Below, piece by piece: positions 1 through 8,048 of a stretch of DNA of 42,610 nt (its first letter is position 1; each line of letters opens with the position of its first letter). The stretch spans positions 1-42,610 of the forward strand of contig CAIMZS010000072.1 of assembly GCA_903846015.1 (NCBI GenBank). Reading direction: 5' to 3'. The translations under genes and the position numbers were made by a program. The notes beneath the pieces were generated by a model that made no database searches, had not been told where the DNA came from, and saw nothing but the letters and a program-made list of their open reading frames with translations. This DNA comes from an uncultured Anaerolineae bacterium (GTDB lineage Bacteria > Chloroflexota > Anaerolineae > Anaerolineales > Villigracilaceae).

Positions 1-77
1 CCGTGGCTTCGGCCGTGGCCGTGCTAGAACCGGCACTATCGCTAGAATCGGCGCTGTCGCAGAACTGGGTACCATGG
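1..77 (-). repeat. Mosaic palindromic repeat, site 1
   Basis: Read on the - strand it runs GGTACCCAGTTCTGCGA, then two successive units of the GATAGTGCCGGTTCTAG type, then GCACGGCCACGGC. The GGTACC end lies directly against the stop codon of the neighbouring - strand gene, an arrangement seen again after the permease at 5.03 kb. It extends to the window edge, so its full length is unknown. Confidence 0.8.
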
Positions 78-494
78 TTATTTCTCCCAGGAAGACATGG
101 TTCTCAGGCCCTGGATGGAAGCCAGAAATAACAGGATGCCCAGGATAATCATGCCAAAGACGTAGTGCAGTGAGATAAAGCCAGAGCGATAGGGCTGAAG
201 GGTGAGGATCACCGGCAATTGGGCCGTACCCGCCGCCAGGGGCCAGAAAATTCCCAAGCCCAGATGAATGAAGTAGCCGCGTCGTTGATCGCCTCCAAGA
301 CAAAAGAGCGCCAGCCCTTGCAAAGCAAACAATCCAGCGATAATTCCTGCCAGTAACGGGGCCGGAACACCATTCTTCAAGGGTTCGCCCAGCGCAAAAT
401 CTTCCAACGTATGTGGAATGGTGACAAAAGTGAGCAATAGCGATAGTACGACAACGCTCATTCTCCAGACTGCATGTTTCGATTTGTTGACCAT
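78..494 (-). CDS. Small four-helix membrane protein, function unknown
   Basis: A 138-residue protein with about four hydrophobic stretches (roughly residues 12-30, 45-68, 75-95 and 108-130) and a lysine/arginine-rich N-terminus, so an integral membrane protein. I do not recognise the family. The reading frame is open 29 codons further upstream, but those codons read through a repeat module. I chose the ATG at 494 because AAGGAG sits 8 bases upstream of it. That ribosome site adjoins repeat sequence, so a repeat forms most of the immediate 5' leader. The gene is divergent from the Crp/Fnr regulator that begins at 733 and could be its target; that is inference from position only. Confidence 0.6.
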   Translation of the reverse strand: MVNKSKHAVWRMSVVVLSLLLTFVTIPHTLEDFALGEPLKNGVPAPLLAGIIAGLFALQGLALFCLGGDQRRGYFIHLGLGIFWPLAAGTAQLPVILTLQPYRSGFISLHYVFGMIILGILLFLASIQGLRTMSSWEK

Positions 495-508
495 CAGGCA
501 AACTCCTT

Positions 509-532
509 CTCGTGCTGGAACCGGGACTATCG
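509..532 (-). repeat. Mosaic repeat module in a 5' leader
   Basis: The + strand reads CTCGTGCTGGAACCGGGAC then TATCG, which is the GTCCCGGTTCCAGCACGAG module on the - strand. It lies immediately upstream of the ribosome site of the membrane protein gene, so it is probably transcribed in that mRNA leader. Confidence 0.7.
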
Positions 533-593
533 TGATAAAAATCGTGGGGGAAAACCCGTGAAGACAAGGATACGACTGCATGGGTGGCTTCGG

Positions 594-609
594 TACGACT
601 TTTGTCGTA
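594..609. promoter_or_regulatory. 16-bp palindromic operator candidate
   Basis: TACGAC-TTTT-GTCGTA is a perfect inverted repeat with a 4-base centre, and an extra half-site TACGAC lies at 571-576. Crp/Fnr family dimers bind inverted repeats of similar size (FNR: TTGAT-N4-ATCAA). It sits between the divergent membrane protein gene and the Crp/Fnr regulator gene, so autoregulation or shared control is plausible. The half-site matches neither the Crp nor the FNR consensus. Confidence 0.4.
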
Positions 610-732
610 TTTATAAAAATTCAATTGAAAGAATGTTTGGGGGTAGAATAGCTGCAATAACGCTGCGCAACCTCATTTTTTATTTCCCAGTTTCCCGCCT
701 TGACTGACTGGCGGGGTGGATTTCAAAAGCCA

Positions 733-1446
733 ATGCCATCCCAATCTCTGCCTGCCACTTCTGATTTTTCCCTTGCCAGACAAGCCGTAGCCAGGATCGG
801 GCATTTTTCCACCCTATCAGCCGAAGTGGGGGAGGCGCTGGCGCGCCAGATGATTCCGCGTTCCTATACGGCCGGACAGGTCATTTGCCTGGAAGGCGAA
901 CCCGGTGAATATGTCTATTTGTTGGAAAAAGGCTGGGTCAAGGCGGTACGGACTGCGCTTGATGGACGTGAACAGGCCGCCATGTTTTTGCATGACAGCG
1001 AAATCTTCGGCGATGAAGCGGTTTTCAGCAGAGCGACTTACCCGGTGACGGTGAGCGCGTTAGAAAAGGTCAATTCCTGGGCAATTGAAGGCGCTGCGCT
1101 GATTGGTCTGGTCAACCGTTATCCTGCATTAGCGCTGGCCTGTCTTGAACACCTGGGCACCCGTGTTCTGTATTATGTGCAGTTGGTGGAAGACCTCGGC
1201 CTGCGAAGCGTGCAGGCGCGGATTGCCCACACATTATTGAACCATGCTGAACTAAGAGATGGTTCTTTGATCGTTCCCCGCCGCTCCTGGACAACCCTGG
1301 ATGAAATGGCCGCTCGACTTGGAACCGTGCGTGATGTACTTAGTCGTTCATTGAACGTGCTTGAAACCGAAGGGATTCTGCGCCTGGAGCGCAGTCGAAT
1401 TGTGATTCTCAACCCGCAAAAATTGTTTGAGCGTGGCAAAGCATAA
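733..1446 (+). CDS. Crp/Fnr family transcriptional regulator
   Basis: About 237 residues. The N-terminal two thirds form a cyclic-nucleotide-binding-like beta barrel (GQVICLEGEPGEYVYLLEKG, then FGDEAVFS). A C-terminal winged helix-turn-helix (TTLDEMAARLGTVRDVLSRS) ends in a wing with LRLERSRIVI. No cysteine cluster of the oxygen-sensing FNR type is visible, so the signal cannot be told from sequence. The frame also opens from a TTG at 700; I prefer the ATG at 733, because the extra residues are not typical of the family, but neither start has a strong ribosome site. It is divergent from a small membrane protein gene and followed by a long hairpin that probably ends its transcript. Confidence 0.85.
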   Translation: MPSQSLPATSDFSLARQAVARIGHFSTLSAEVGEALARQMIPRSYTAGQVICLEGEPGEYVYLLEKGWVKAVRTALDGREQAAMFLHDSEIFGDEAVFSRATYPVTVSALEKVNSWAIEGAALIGLVNRYPALALACLEHLGTRVLYYVQLVEDLGLRSVQARIAHTLLNHAELRDGSLIVPRRSWTTLDEMAARLGTVRDVLSRSLNVLETEGILRLERSRIVILNPQKLFERGKA

Positions 1447-1480
1447 CGATTGCCGGTTCATATACCAGGCGTCTTTTTAA

Positions 1481-1516
1481 ACAAACACGCTCCCAAATTT
1501 CTGGGAGCGTGTTTGT
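1481..1516 (+). terminator. Long perfect hairpin after the regulator gene
   Basis: A 15-bp perfect stem (ACAAACACGCTCCCA paired with its complement) closes a 6-base loop about 35 bases after the regulator stop. There is no clear T run on the + strand, so it is a probable rather than textbook intrinsic terminator. It would also fold in RNA from the opposite strand. Confidence 0.55.
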
Positions 1517-1590
1517 ATGATTACCACCTATCCAGGAATCACAAGCCTGGCTATCCCCAAATATTGTTGTCGGTTGTGAAACCTTCGCCA

Positions 1591-1639
1591 ATGCCCGTGG
1601 CCGTGCTAGAACCGGCGCTATCGCAGGAGCTGGGTACCC
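1591..1639 (-). repeat. Mosaic palindromic repeat, site 3
   Basis: On the - strand: GGGTACCCAGCTCCTGCGAT, AGCGCCGGTTCTAGCACGG, CCACGGGC. It abuts the stop codon of the truncated esterase, with the GGTACC end against the stop as at 1-77. Confidence 0.8.
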
Positions 1640-1640
1640 A

Positions 1641-2095
1641 TCAATGGGACGCGCGGAGAAACAGGTCAAGGAAATCTAACACTTTCTGGACGTTTTGTGA
1701 TGTCTCGAAGGCTGGGTCGGCGTGGCGAGCATTTGACAAAAGCTCGTGCGAAACCATTTGTGGGGCGATGGCGGCCAGTTTGGCTGCAAAATTCAGCGAC
1801 TGCTGATGTGGAACCACGTCAGCATGTGTTCCGTGTTGGATAAAAAAGGGCGGCAAGCGTGGGCGGAGGTAGGTCTCGGGGTTGGCTGCGTGCACCAGGT
1901 CGGGGATTTCGGTAATTTTCTGCCCAAGAATCAAAGATTCGGGAGAGTTTGCGCCGCTGTGAGCGAATTCTGGCGGGGAGGCAAAACCGGATTCAGCTAG
2001 CTGCTCGTCCATTTTCAAGAAGTTAGTTGGTGGGAACCAGGCCACCACTGCCTGGACGTCGCCTGGTTGGTCAGGGTTGCCAGGGATTGGATCAT
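1641..2095 (-). pseudogene. Truncated alpha/beta-hydrolase esterase (C-terminal half)
   Basis: Reading leftward, about 150 residues match the C-terminal part of small acyl esterases of the alpha/beta-hydrolase fold. VQAVVAWFPPTNFL follows where the nucleophile elbow should have been. The catalytic aspartate region reads FFIQHGTHADVVPHQQS and the catalytic histidine lies in NARHADPAF. The N-terminal half with the oxyanion loop and the GxSxG serine is missing, so the product cannot be active. The open frame continues upstream to 2423, but from about 2095 it is only the shadow of a permease fragment on the other strand. The left end abuts a mosaic repeat. Confidence 0.75.
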
Positions 2096-2484
2096 CGAGT
2101 TTGGAAATACCATTGGCTGCCAGGTAGTCGGGTATCAATATCGAAAAAAATAAGATCATCGTCTTCCTGATCGCAGCGTTGGGAATCAGTTTGGCAGCGG
2201 TGATCATCTTGTTAAGAACAAAAACAGCCAGCCCTACCACCGGAGGAACTGTTGGCATCGATATCATGGTGGCGTTGGTGCTGGGCGGGATGCCGCTTTC
2301 GGGAGGTCCGCGTTCCAGGATCAGCGCAGCCATTATTGGCGCCGCAACAATCACAGTGTTGAACAGCGGGCTGACCATCATTGGGGTTGGTCTGGGAACT
2401 ATCCAGATTTTCCGCGGCGTCATTTTTCTGGCAGTGGTGTTGGTCGCCAGCCTGAATTACAGAACTCAACTACTGCCCAGGTGA
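2096..2484 (+). pseudogene. Truncated RbsC-type sugar ABC permease (C-terminal part)
   Basis: The C-terminal third of an inner-membrane permease of the ribose/xylose (BPD_transp_2) family: SGINIEKNKI, then a membrane helix, TASPTTGG, the diagnostic LGGMPLSGGPRSR loop, ITVLNSGLTIIGV and a final helix ending NYRTQLLPR. The N-terminal two thirds are absent. The 5' edge is also damaged: GNTI at 2103-2114 and AAR at 2116-2124 are in different frames (one extra base near 2115), and a TAG at 2125 interrupts the family sequence just before SGIN. It begins where the - strand esterase fragment ends, so the two are joined at internal breakpoints. It probably belonged to the same transporter as the solute-binding gene and permease downstream. 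Confidence 0.8.
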
Positions 2485-2495
2485 CCCAAACGACG

Positions 2496-2555
2496 ACACG
2501 GCGATAAATCGCACGTGCTAGAACTATCAGCCGTGCTAGAACCGGCACTATCGGG
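2496..2555. repeat. Mosaic palindromic repeat, site 4
   Basis: A degenerate CACGGCGAT-AA-ATCG hairpin module is followed by two copies of the CGTGCTAGAAC unit, the second complete (CCGTGCTAGAACCGGCAC then TATCG). It lies between the permease fragment and the solute-binding gene. Confidence 0.75.
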
Positions 2556-2656
2556 AGAAATGTATGTAGAGATTGTGAAACCTACCGTGGAGATTTAACC
2601 TATTTACCGTGACCATCCAGATAACATTTTTTATAACCATGCCAGGAGGAAGAAAA

Positions 2657-3869
2657 ATGAAAGTAACCTTTAAGTTGATCAACACGCTTTTTGCGATTGT
2701 CATGCTGGCCAGCTTGTTTGCATGTGCTCCGGCCGCTACCGCTGTCCCTGCTACCGCCGTCCTGCAGCGACAGAAGCACCCGCTGCAACCCAGGCTCCCG
2801 CTGCAACAGAAGCCGCACCCACGGCTGCGCCGGCTGCCCAACTGACTGCGGATGGAAGATACCCGCTTAACCCTATCAAAATCTGTGTTGAAACTTTCGA
2901 CCCGACCGATGCGGGCTACATGGGCGTACAGGACTATTACAAGTTCCTGTCCGAGAAGGTTTTCAACGTTGAGTTTATCTATTCTGAGAAAATCGAATCT
3001 GCAGAGCAGCCGGCGCAAAAGGTTTTGTCGCTTATTACAATGTCTCCAAGGGCCAGGCGGTTGCCAAGGCAGCCGAATTAGGCATGTATTTTTGGGGCAC
3101 CGCCGAAGAAGCAGAAATCTACAATGCCTACAAGGCCAACCCCTACTATCTGGGCAGCGTCATCAATGGCAACGGTGATTACGACGGTATGTATGGCGTG
3201 ACCAAGGCTCTGTTGGATAAAGGCCGGACAAAGTTCATCTACGCCAATGGCGGCGCTGATTTCGGCATCACCATGTTCATTAATCGCAAGGCAGGCTTCC
3301 AGGTTGCTGTGGATGAAGCCAAGAAAGCCGGCGCGACGATCACCGTGACCGAAGTGCCTGGGTTCCCGAACGAAGCCTGGTTCGCCGCCCAGGGTGCAGC
3401 CCTGGCCGGGGATGCCGATGCAGTCGTCAGCAGCTTTGGCCCGGAAATCTGGATCCAGCCCATTACTGCCGGTAACAAGGCTGCTGTTATCATCGTAGGC
3501 TCTTTTGGCGCCATCAGCCCCAGCACTGTTGATATGTACAAAGGCATGTATGCCAGCGGATTGTTCTCTGCCATTGCCACAGAACCCACCGAACGCTTTG
3601 GGATTGGTATTGCCCAGATCGTGAATGCAGTCGATGGAAACGCCGATGCCCTGAAAGAAAACGGAGCGGCCACCAATGCTGCCCAATCCCTGTGGATCAT
3701 CACCAACGCGGATGCTTACTACAAGATCTCTGGTTATGAAATGGGTGCAGGGCGCGCTGAATATTCCAAGGGACTGACTAAACTGATCAAGAACCTCAAT
3801 CCTGATGCCAGCTACACCACCCTGCTTGACCTGATCAAAGCCTACATGCTCGCTTCCATTGTCAAGTAA
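2657..3869 (+). pseudogene. Sugar ABC transporter solute-binding lipoprotein, frameshifted
   Basis: The start at 2657 follows a strong AGGAGGA site. The protein begins with a lipoprotein signal peptide whose lipobox LFAC ends at Cys23, followed by a low-complexity PAATEAPAATQ linker, then a periplasmic-binding-protein fold of the type found with RbsC-like permeases (GFVAYYNVSKGQ, MYFWGTAEEAE, NPYYLG). The frame breaks twice. Near 2761 a CCC run seems to have lost a C, and near 3017-3020 an A run seems to have lost an A. Frames 2657-2760, about 2760-3018 and 3019-3869 together give one continuous family sequence, perhaps with some residues missing around 3010. Both breaks lie in short homopolymers, so base-calling errors are a real alternative. 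As read, no full-length protein can be made. Confidence 0.8.
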
Positions 3870-3900
3870 AACCAAAATCGTTTGACATATTGCCGTGTCC

Positions 3901-3942
3901 CCGCCGCCGTTCGCCAGAACACTTCGCCGTGAACGGCGGCGG
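3901..3942 (+). other. Intercistronic hairpin
   Basis: A 12-bp perfect stem (CCGCCGCCGTTC with its complement) closes an 18-base loop between the solute-binding gene and the permease gene. No T run follows. Such hairpins often stabilise upstream mRNA or partly stop transcription, giving more binding protein than permease. Confidence 0.5.
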
Positions 3943-3944
3943 CA

Positions 3945-3970
3945 TAGCACAGCGATTGATCGCCGTGTAA
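3945..3970 (+). repeat. CACGGCGAT-type hairpin module
   Basis: CACAGCGAT-TG-ATCGCCGTG is a near-perfect 9-bp hairpin of the same family as those at 8003 and 10572. It stands alone, without the GTGCC module. Confidence 0.7.
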
Positions 3971-4016
3971 AAACAGAAAACCCGAACACAAACTCCCTTA
4001 CACCCGGAGGCTGAAA

Positions 4017-5030
4017 ATGAAAAAAACACTTTGGAAAATTGGCCGAAACATCCTGAATACGTTATGGATGCCGGTTGTGGTTTATCTTTTCTTCACTGTG
4101 CTGTGTGCTGCCAATGGGAAAACGGGGTTCGGGATCAACTCTGACTGGATGATCATCGTTCGAAATACGGTTTACTCTGGGTTAATTTCGCTGGCCCTGT
4201 CTTATAATCTGACTTCGGGTAGATTCGATTTCAGCATTGGCTCGATTTTGATTTTATCGGTCATTATTGGGGTAAACATTACCCTTGCCTGGGGGTTGGG
4301 CCCTATCCCCATGCTGGTGATCTGCATGATCGTTGACGCGAGCCTGGGGGCAATTTCTGGACTTGTTTATATTATCCTGCGCCTACCGCCGATAGTGGTA
4401 GCGGTCGGCGTGGCCATGATCTATGAGGCCATTGGCTTCTTGTTGAATGATGGTAAAGGTGTTAAAGTTATCAGCAACCCCGAACTGCCGATCTTCGCGG
4501 GGCAGCCCGTTATTTCCATTCTTGCGCTCGTCATTGTGATCATTCTTGTCATTCTATTAAACTTCACTAAATTTGGGTTCGATACAAACTCGCTGCGCGG
4601 TGGGCAGGCCATCGCGGTCAATATTGGCATCAACGAAAAGCTGAACACGCTGATTTGTTACCTGATCGCCGGAGCGCTCATGGCAGCCGCTGGCGTTATC
4701 AGCCTTTCCATTCTTGGTACGATGTCACCGAAACTGGGACTGGGTAGTTCATCGTATATGATGAACGCCTTTTTACCGATGTTTATCGGTGGGTTTCTGG
4801 CAAAATATTCCGACCGTAATATTGGTATTATTGTCGGTTCTTTCACACAGGCTTGCATCATCTCTGGCTTTGCCATCCTGGGCCTTTCTACCTCGCTGCA
4901 ATCTGTGCTTAACAGCCTGATTGTGCTGGCCTTCCTGGTGTTTACTTCCAATAGTTACAAGATCGCAGAGTTTCAAATGATGAAGGAAAAGCGGCTCAAA
5001 GCTCAAATGGCGCTTGGAAAAGCCGGATAA
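4017..5030 (+). CDS. RbsC-type sugar ABC transporter permease
   Basis: A 337-residue inner-membrane protein with about eight to ten hydrophobic helices, of the BPD_transp_2 family that forms the membrane channel of ribose-, xylose- or rhamnose-type importers. The region after the third helix has SGRFDFSIGSI, typical of the family's early cytoplasmic/periplasmic loop. GGAGG lies 8 bases before the ATG. It follows the solute-binding gene by about 150 bases, separated by a hairpin. Unlike that gene it is intact. The partner ATPase is not in the window, so it must use an ATPase encoded elsewhere or be non-functional. The sugar specificity cannot be read from sequence; the adjacent GH78 gene makes rhamnose-containing oligosaccharides a reasonable guess. 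Confidence 0.88.
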   Translation: MKKTLWKIGRNILNTLWMPVVVYLFFTVLCAANGKTGFGINSDWMIIVRNTVYSGLISLALSYNLTSGRFDFSIGSILILSVIIGVNITLAWGLGPIPMLVICMIVDASLGAISGLVYIILRLPPIVVAVGVAMIYEAIGFLLNDGKGVKVISNPELPIFAGQPVISILALVIVIILVILLNFTKFGFDTNSLRGGQAIAVNIGINEKLNTLICYLIAGALMAAAGVISLSILGTMSPKLGLGSSSYMMNAFLPMFIGGFLAKYSDRNIGIIVGSFTQACIISGFAILGLSTSLQSVLNSLIVLAFLVFTSNSYKIAEFQMMKEKRLKAQMALGKAG

Positions 5031-5106
5031 TGGTACCCGGTTCTGCGATAGTGCCGGTGCCCCGTGCGGGAGCCGGGACTATCGCTAGCACGGCCACGGG
5101 CAAAGA
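5031..5106 (+). repeat. Mosaic palindromic repeat, site 6
   Basis: Starting one base after the permease stop: GGTACCCGGTTCTGCGATAG, TGCCGGTGCCCCGTGCGGG, AGCCGGGACTATCGC, then TAGCACGGCCACGGGC. The central part forms a hairpin of inverted half-units. It is open in the frame of the following GH78 gene, which creates a false N-terminal extension. Confidence 0.85.
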
Positions 5107-5119
5107 GACAGGATACCCA

Positions 5120-8002
5120 ATGACCCCATCTGAAATCAGCATTCAACGATTGCAAATCGAGCACCTGCGCGAAACCCTGGGGATAGGCATAGATCGCCCA
5201 CGTCTCTCCTGGCGGGTCGAAACTTCCATTCAGAACTGGCAGCAAGCTGGTTATGAAATCGAATGCTATGGCGCAAATGGTCAACTGAGCGATAAAACCG
5301 GGCAGGTCGCGTCCGGCCAGTCGGTGTTGGTGGTTTGGCCGTTTGCTCCGATGCAATCCCGTCAACAGGTCAGCCTGAGAATGCGGGTTTGGGGCTCGGA
5401 TGGAAGCGAATCTGCGTGGAGTGAACCTGTCAGTATCGAAACCGGATTACTCCATGCCGCGAACTGGGATGCTGATTTTATCTCTCCAGATTTTAACGAA
5501 GATACATCAAGCCCCAACCCCGCTCCTTATCTGCGGCGGAAATTTGGATTGCGTCCTGGCATCAAGTCCGCCCGGCTGTATATTACTGCTCTGGGCTTGT
5601 ACGATGCCTATATCAACGGACAGGCAGTCGGTGATCACGTATTATCCCCCGGCTGGACAGTATACGACCAGCGCCTGCGCTACCAGACCTTCGATGTGAC
5701 AGCCATGCTGCAACCGGGAGGCAATGCCATCGGTGTGATTCTCGGCGATGGCTGGTTTCGTGGACGGATTGGCTTTGGCAGCGGGAAAAGCAATATCTGG
5801 GGTGAACACCTGGCGCTGCTTGCGCAACTTGAAATCCAGTACGCCGATGGCTCAAGCGAACGGATTGTCAGTGATGACGTGTCAGCCTGGCGCGCGGCAA
5901 CCGGCGCAATTGTCACGAGCAGTATTTACGATGGCGAAACCTATGATGCGCGGCTGGAACCTGCTGGCTGGGCCGAAGCAGGGTTTGACGATGCCCGTTG
6001 GACAACAGTCCACAGGCTCGAGTGGGATTTTGAAACGTTGGAGTCTCCGCTTGGGCCGCCGGTGCGGCGCATCGAAACGGTCAAGCCCGTTTCCATCGTC
6101 CAAACCCCATCTGGCAAAACAATTTTGGATTTTGGGCAAAATCTTGTTGGCTGGTTGAATATCAAAGTAAAAGGTTCCGCCGGGCAGACCATCACCTTGC
6201 GCCATGCCGAAGTGCTCGAAAACGGTGAACTTTGTACTCGCCCACTGCGCTTTGCCGAAGCGACCGACCGCTATACGTTGCGCGGCGGGGATATCGAAGT
6301 CTGGGAGCCGCGTTTTACTTTTCACGGCTTTCGCTACGCTGAAGTGACTGGTTGGCCCGGCGAACTGCACCCGATAGTGCCCGTTCTAGCAGGGCCGGAT
6401 GATATTTGCGCGGTGGTTATTCACTCGGACATGGAGCGCACTGGCTGGTTTGAGTGCTCTGACCCGCTGATTAACCGTCTGCACGAAAATGTGGTCTGGA
6501 GCATGCGCGGCAACTTTCTGGACGTACCGACAGACTGCCCACAACGCGACGAGCGCCTGGGCTGGACGGGTGATATACAGGTCTTTACGCCCACCGCCTC
6601 TTTTTTATATGACTCCAGCGGCTTTCTCCAGTCCTGGTTGGTTGACCTGGCTGCCGGGCAGAAAAAATTGGGCGGCAGTGTTCCAGCTGTTGTTCCCGAT
6701 GTGCTCGGCTTTGGCGCGGGCGCGGCCGCCTGGGCTGATGCCGCGACGGTTGTGCCCTGGGCGCTGTACCAGCGCTTTGGCGATGCTGGCATCCTGGCGA
6801 ACCAGTTTGAAAGCATGCGCGCCTGGGTTGACCATGTCGCGTCCATCGCCGGGGAAAAGCATCTTTGGGATACTGGTTTCCAGTTTGGCGACTGGCTTGA
6901 CCCCACCGCCCCGCCTGACCAACCCGCGCAGGCTCGTACCGATAAAGCCATCGTCGCCAGTGCCTATTTTGCCCATTCCGCCGAACTGGTGGGCCGCGCC
7001 GCCGAAGTTTTGGGGCGCAGCGACGATCTCGTGGCCGTGGCTGTGCTGGAACCGGCACTTCGTAAAAACCGCTATTTAGCCCTGTCTGCTGCCGCACGGG
7101 CCGCTTTTGCGCACGAATACATCACTCCAGCCGGACGCCTGATGTGCGACGCCGAGACGGCGTATGCGCTTGCCCTGGTTTTTGATTTGTTCCCCACTAT
7201 TGAACAGCGCAAGCACGCTGGAGATCGTCTGGCAGAACTGGTGCTCGATAGCGGTTACCACATCCGCACTGGCTTTGTGGGTACACCGTTGATCTGTGAC
7301 GCGCTTTGCAGCACCGGGCATACCCTGGCTGCTTACCGCCTCTTGACCCAACGCGAGTGTCCATCCTGGCTTTACCCCGTAACAATAGGCGCGACCACTG
7401 TCTGGGAACGCTGGGACTCCATGCTCCCGGATGGCTCGATCAACCCTGGCGAAATGACTTCGTTCAACCATTATGCGCTCGGCGCTGTAGCAGATTGGAT
7501 GCACCGCGCGATTGGTGGTCTGACTCCTGCCGAGCCTGGCTATCGCCGCATAGAGATATCTCCACGCCCGGGCGGCGGTCTCACGCATGCCCAGGCCCGG
7601 CACCTTACCCCATACGGGCTGGCGGAATGTACTTGGAAAATCGAAGCGGGAAAAATTGACCTTAACGTGGTCATCCCCCCAAACACCACCGCGCTGGTCA
7701 CCCTGCCCGGCAGCGCAACCCCGCCCATCGAAGTGGGTTCCGGATCCTGGCATTGGTCGGTCCTTTACCAGGATCCGGATGTGCGCGGGCCCTATACAGT
7801 AGACGACCTGATTGGCGAAATAATGAGCTTTAGCGCTGCCCGCAACGCTGTCATGGTTGAATTGGATCGGGTGGGAGCGCCCGATTTTCTCAAAGTAGTT
7901 CTTTCCAATGAGCGTAATCTCCCCCTGCGGCAGGTGCTTCACATGCTTCCCAATTACCAGGAAGCGGTGGAAATGATGAACGCTGTTTTGGCAAATCTAT
8001 GA
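5120..8002 (+). CDS. Alpha-L-rhamnosidase (GH78)
   Basis: A 960-residue enzyme expected to hydrolyse terminal alpha-L-rhamnose from pectic or flavonoid glycans. N-terminal beta-sandwich domains (RLSWRV, then ARLYITALGLYDAYINGQ and LSPGWTVYDQRLRYQTFDVT) precede an (alpha/alpha)6 catalytic domain. That domain carries the family signature DVPTDCPQRDERLGWTGD at residues 468-485, which holds the catalytic acid and its neighbours, and TTVWERWDS further on, where the partner glutamate lies. No signal peptide is visible, so it probably acts in the cytoplasm on imported oligosaccharides. The frame is open back to 5030, but those 30 residues are pure repeat; the ATG at 5120 begins the family's usual sequence. 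Two repeat modules lie inside in frame: IVPVLAGP at residues 419-426 and about 14 residues containing VAVAVLEPAL at 637-650. Confidence 0.92.
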   Translation: MTPSEISIQRLQIEHLRETLGIGIDRPRLSWRVETSIQNWQQAGYEIECYGANGQLSDKTGQVASGQSVLVVWPFAPMQSRQQVSLRMRVWGSDGSESAWSEPVSIETGLLHAANWDADFISPDFNEDTSSPNPAPYLRRKFGLRPGIKSARLYITALGLYDAYINGQAVGDHVLSPGWTVYDQRLRYQTFDVTAMLQPGGNAIGVILGDGWFRGRIGFGSGKSNIWGEHLALLAQLEIQYADGSSERIVSDDVSAWRAATGAIVTSSIYDGETYDARLEPAGWAEAGFDDARWTTVHRLEWDFETLESPLGPPVRRIETVKPVSIVQTPSGKTILDFGQNLVGWLNIKVKGSAGQTITLRHAEVLENGELCTRPLRFAEATDRYTLRGGDIEVWEPRFTFHGFRYAEVTGWPGELHPIVPVLAGPDDICAVVIHSDMERTGWFECSDPLINRLHENVVWSMRGNFLDVPTDCPQRDERLGWTGDIQVFTPTASFLYDSSGFLQSWLVDLAAGQKKLGGSVPAVVPDVLGFGAGAAAWADAATVVPWALYQRFGDAGILANQFESMRAWVDHVASIAGEKHLWDTGFQFGDWLDPTAPPDQPAQARTDKAIVASAYFAHSAELVGRAAEVLGRSDDLVAVAVLEPALRKNRYLALSAAARAAFAHEYITPAGRLMCDAETAYALALVFDLFPTIEQRKHAGDRLAELVLDSGYHIRTGFVGTPLICDALCSTGHTLAAYRLLTQRECPSWLYPVTIGATTVWERWDSMLPDGSINPGEMTSFNHYALGAVADWMHRAIGGLTPAEPGYRRIEISPRPGGGLTHAQARHLTPYGLAECTWKIEAGKIDLNVVIPPNTTALVTLPGSATPPIEVGSGSWHWSVLYQDPDVRGPYTVDDLIGEIMSFSAARNAVMVELDRVGAPDFLKVVLSNERNLPLRQVLHMLPNYQEAVEMMNAVLANL
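6373..6396 (+). repeat. 24-bp mosaic module inside GH78
   Basis: GATAGTGCCCGTTCTAGCAG followed by GGCC, exactly 24 bases, read as IVPVLAGP. It falls between the end of a beta-sandwich domain (VTGWPGEL) and DDICAVVIHSDM, a position where the family has a short linker. The same unit is tandemly repeated in the GH3 gene and occurs in intergenic sites at 13.1 and 19.7 kb. Confidence 0.85.
7025..7066 (-). repeat. Longer mosaic module inside GH78
   Basis: The stretch beginning GATCTCGTGGCCGTG and ending GGAACCGGCACTTCGTAAA combines sequences also found together in the intergenic cluster at 14.24-14.36 kb. It adds about 14 residues within the catalytic domain between LGRSDD and YLALSAAARAAF, without breaking the frame. 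Confidence 0.8.
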
Positions 8003-8022
8003 CACGGCGATTTATCGCCGTG
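8003..8022 (+). repeat. CACGGCGAT hairpin module after GH78
   Basis: A perfect 9-bp inverted repeat with a 2-base centre (CACGGCGAT-TT-ATCGCCGTG), starting one base after the GH78 stop codon and 20 bases before the next ribosome site. It is the cleanest copy of this module in the window and would fold in the mRNA. Confidence 0.85.
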
Positions 8023-8048
8023 CTATCTACCGTAAAAAAGGTGTGCTG

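Noticed and set aside
5030-5119. Longer N-terminus for the GH78 enzyme
   Set aside because: The 30 extra residues are encoded by a mosaic repeat, start at the permease stop, and are unlike any GH78 N-terminus; the ATG at 5120 fits better.
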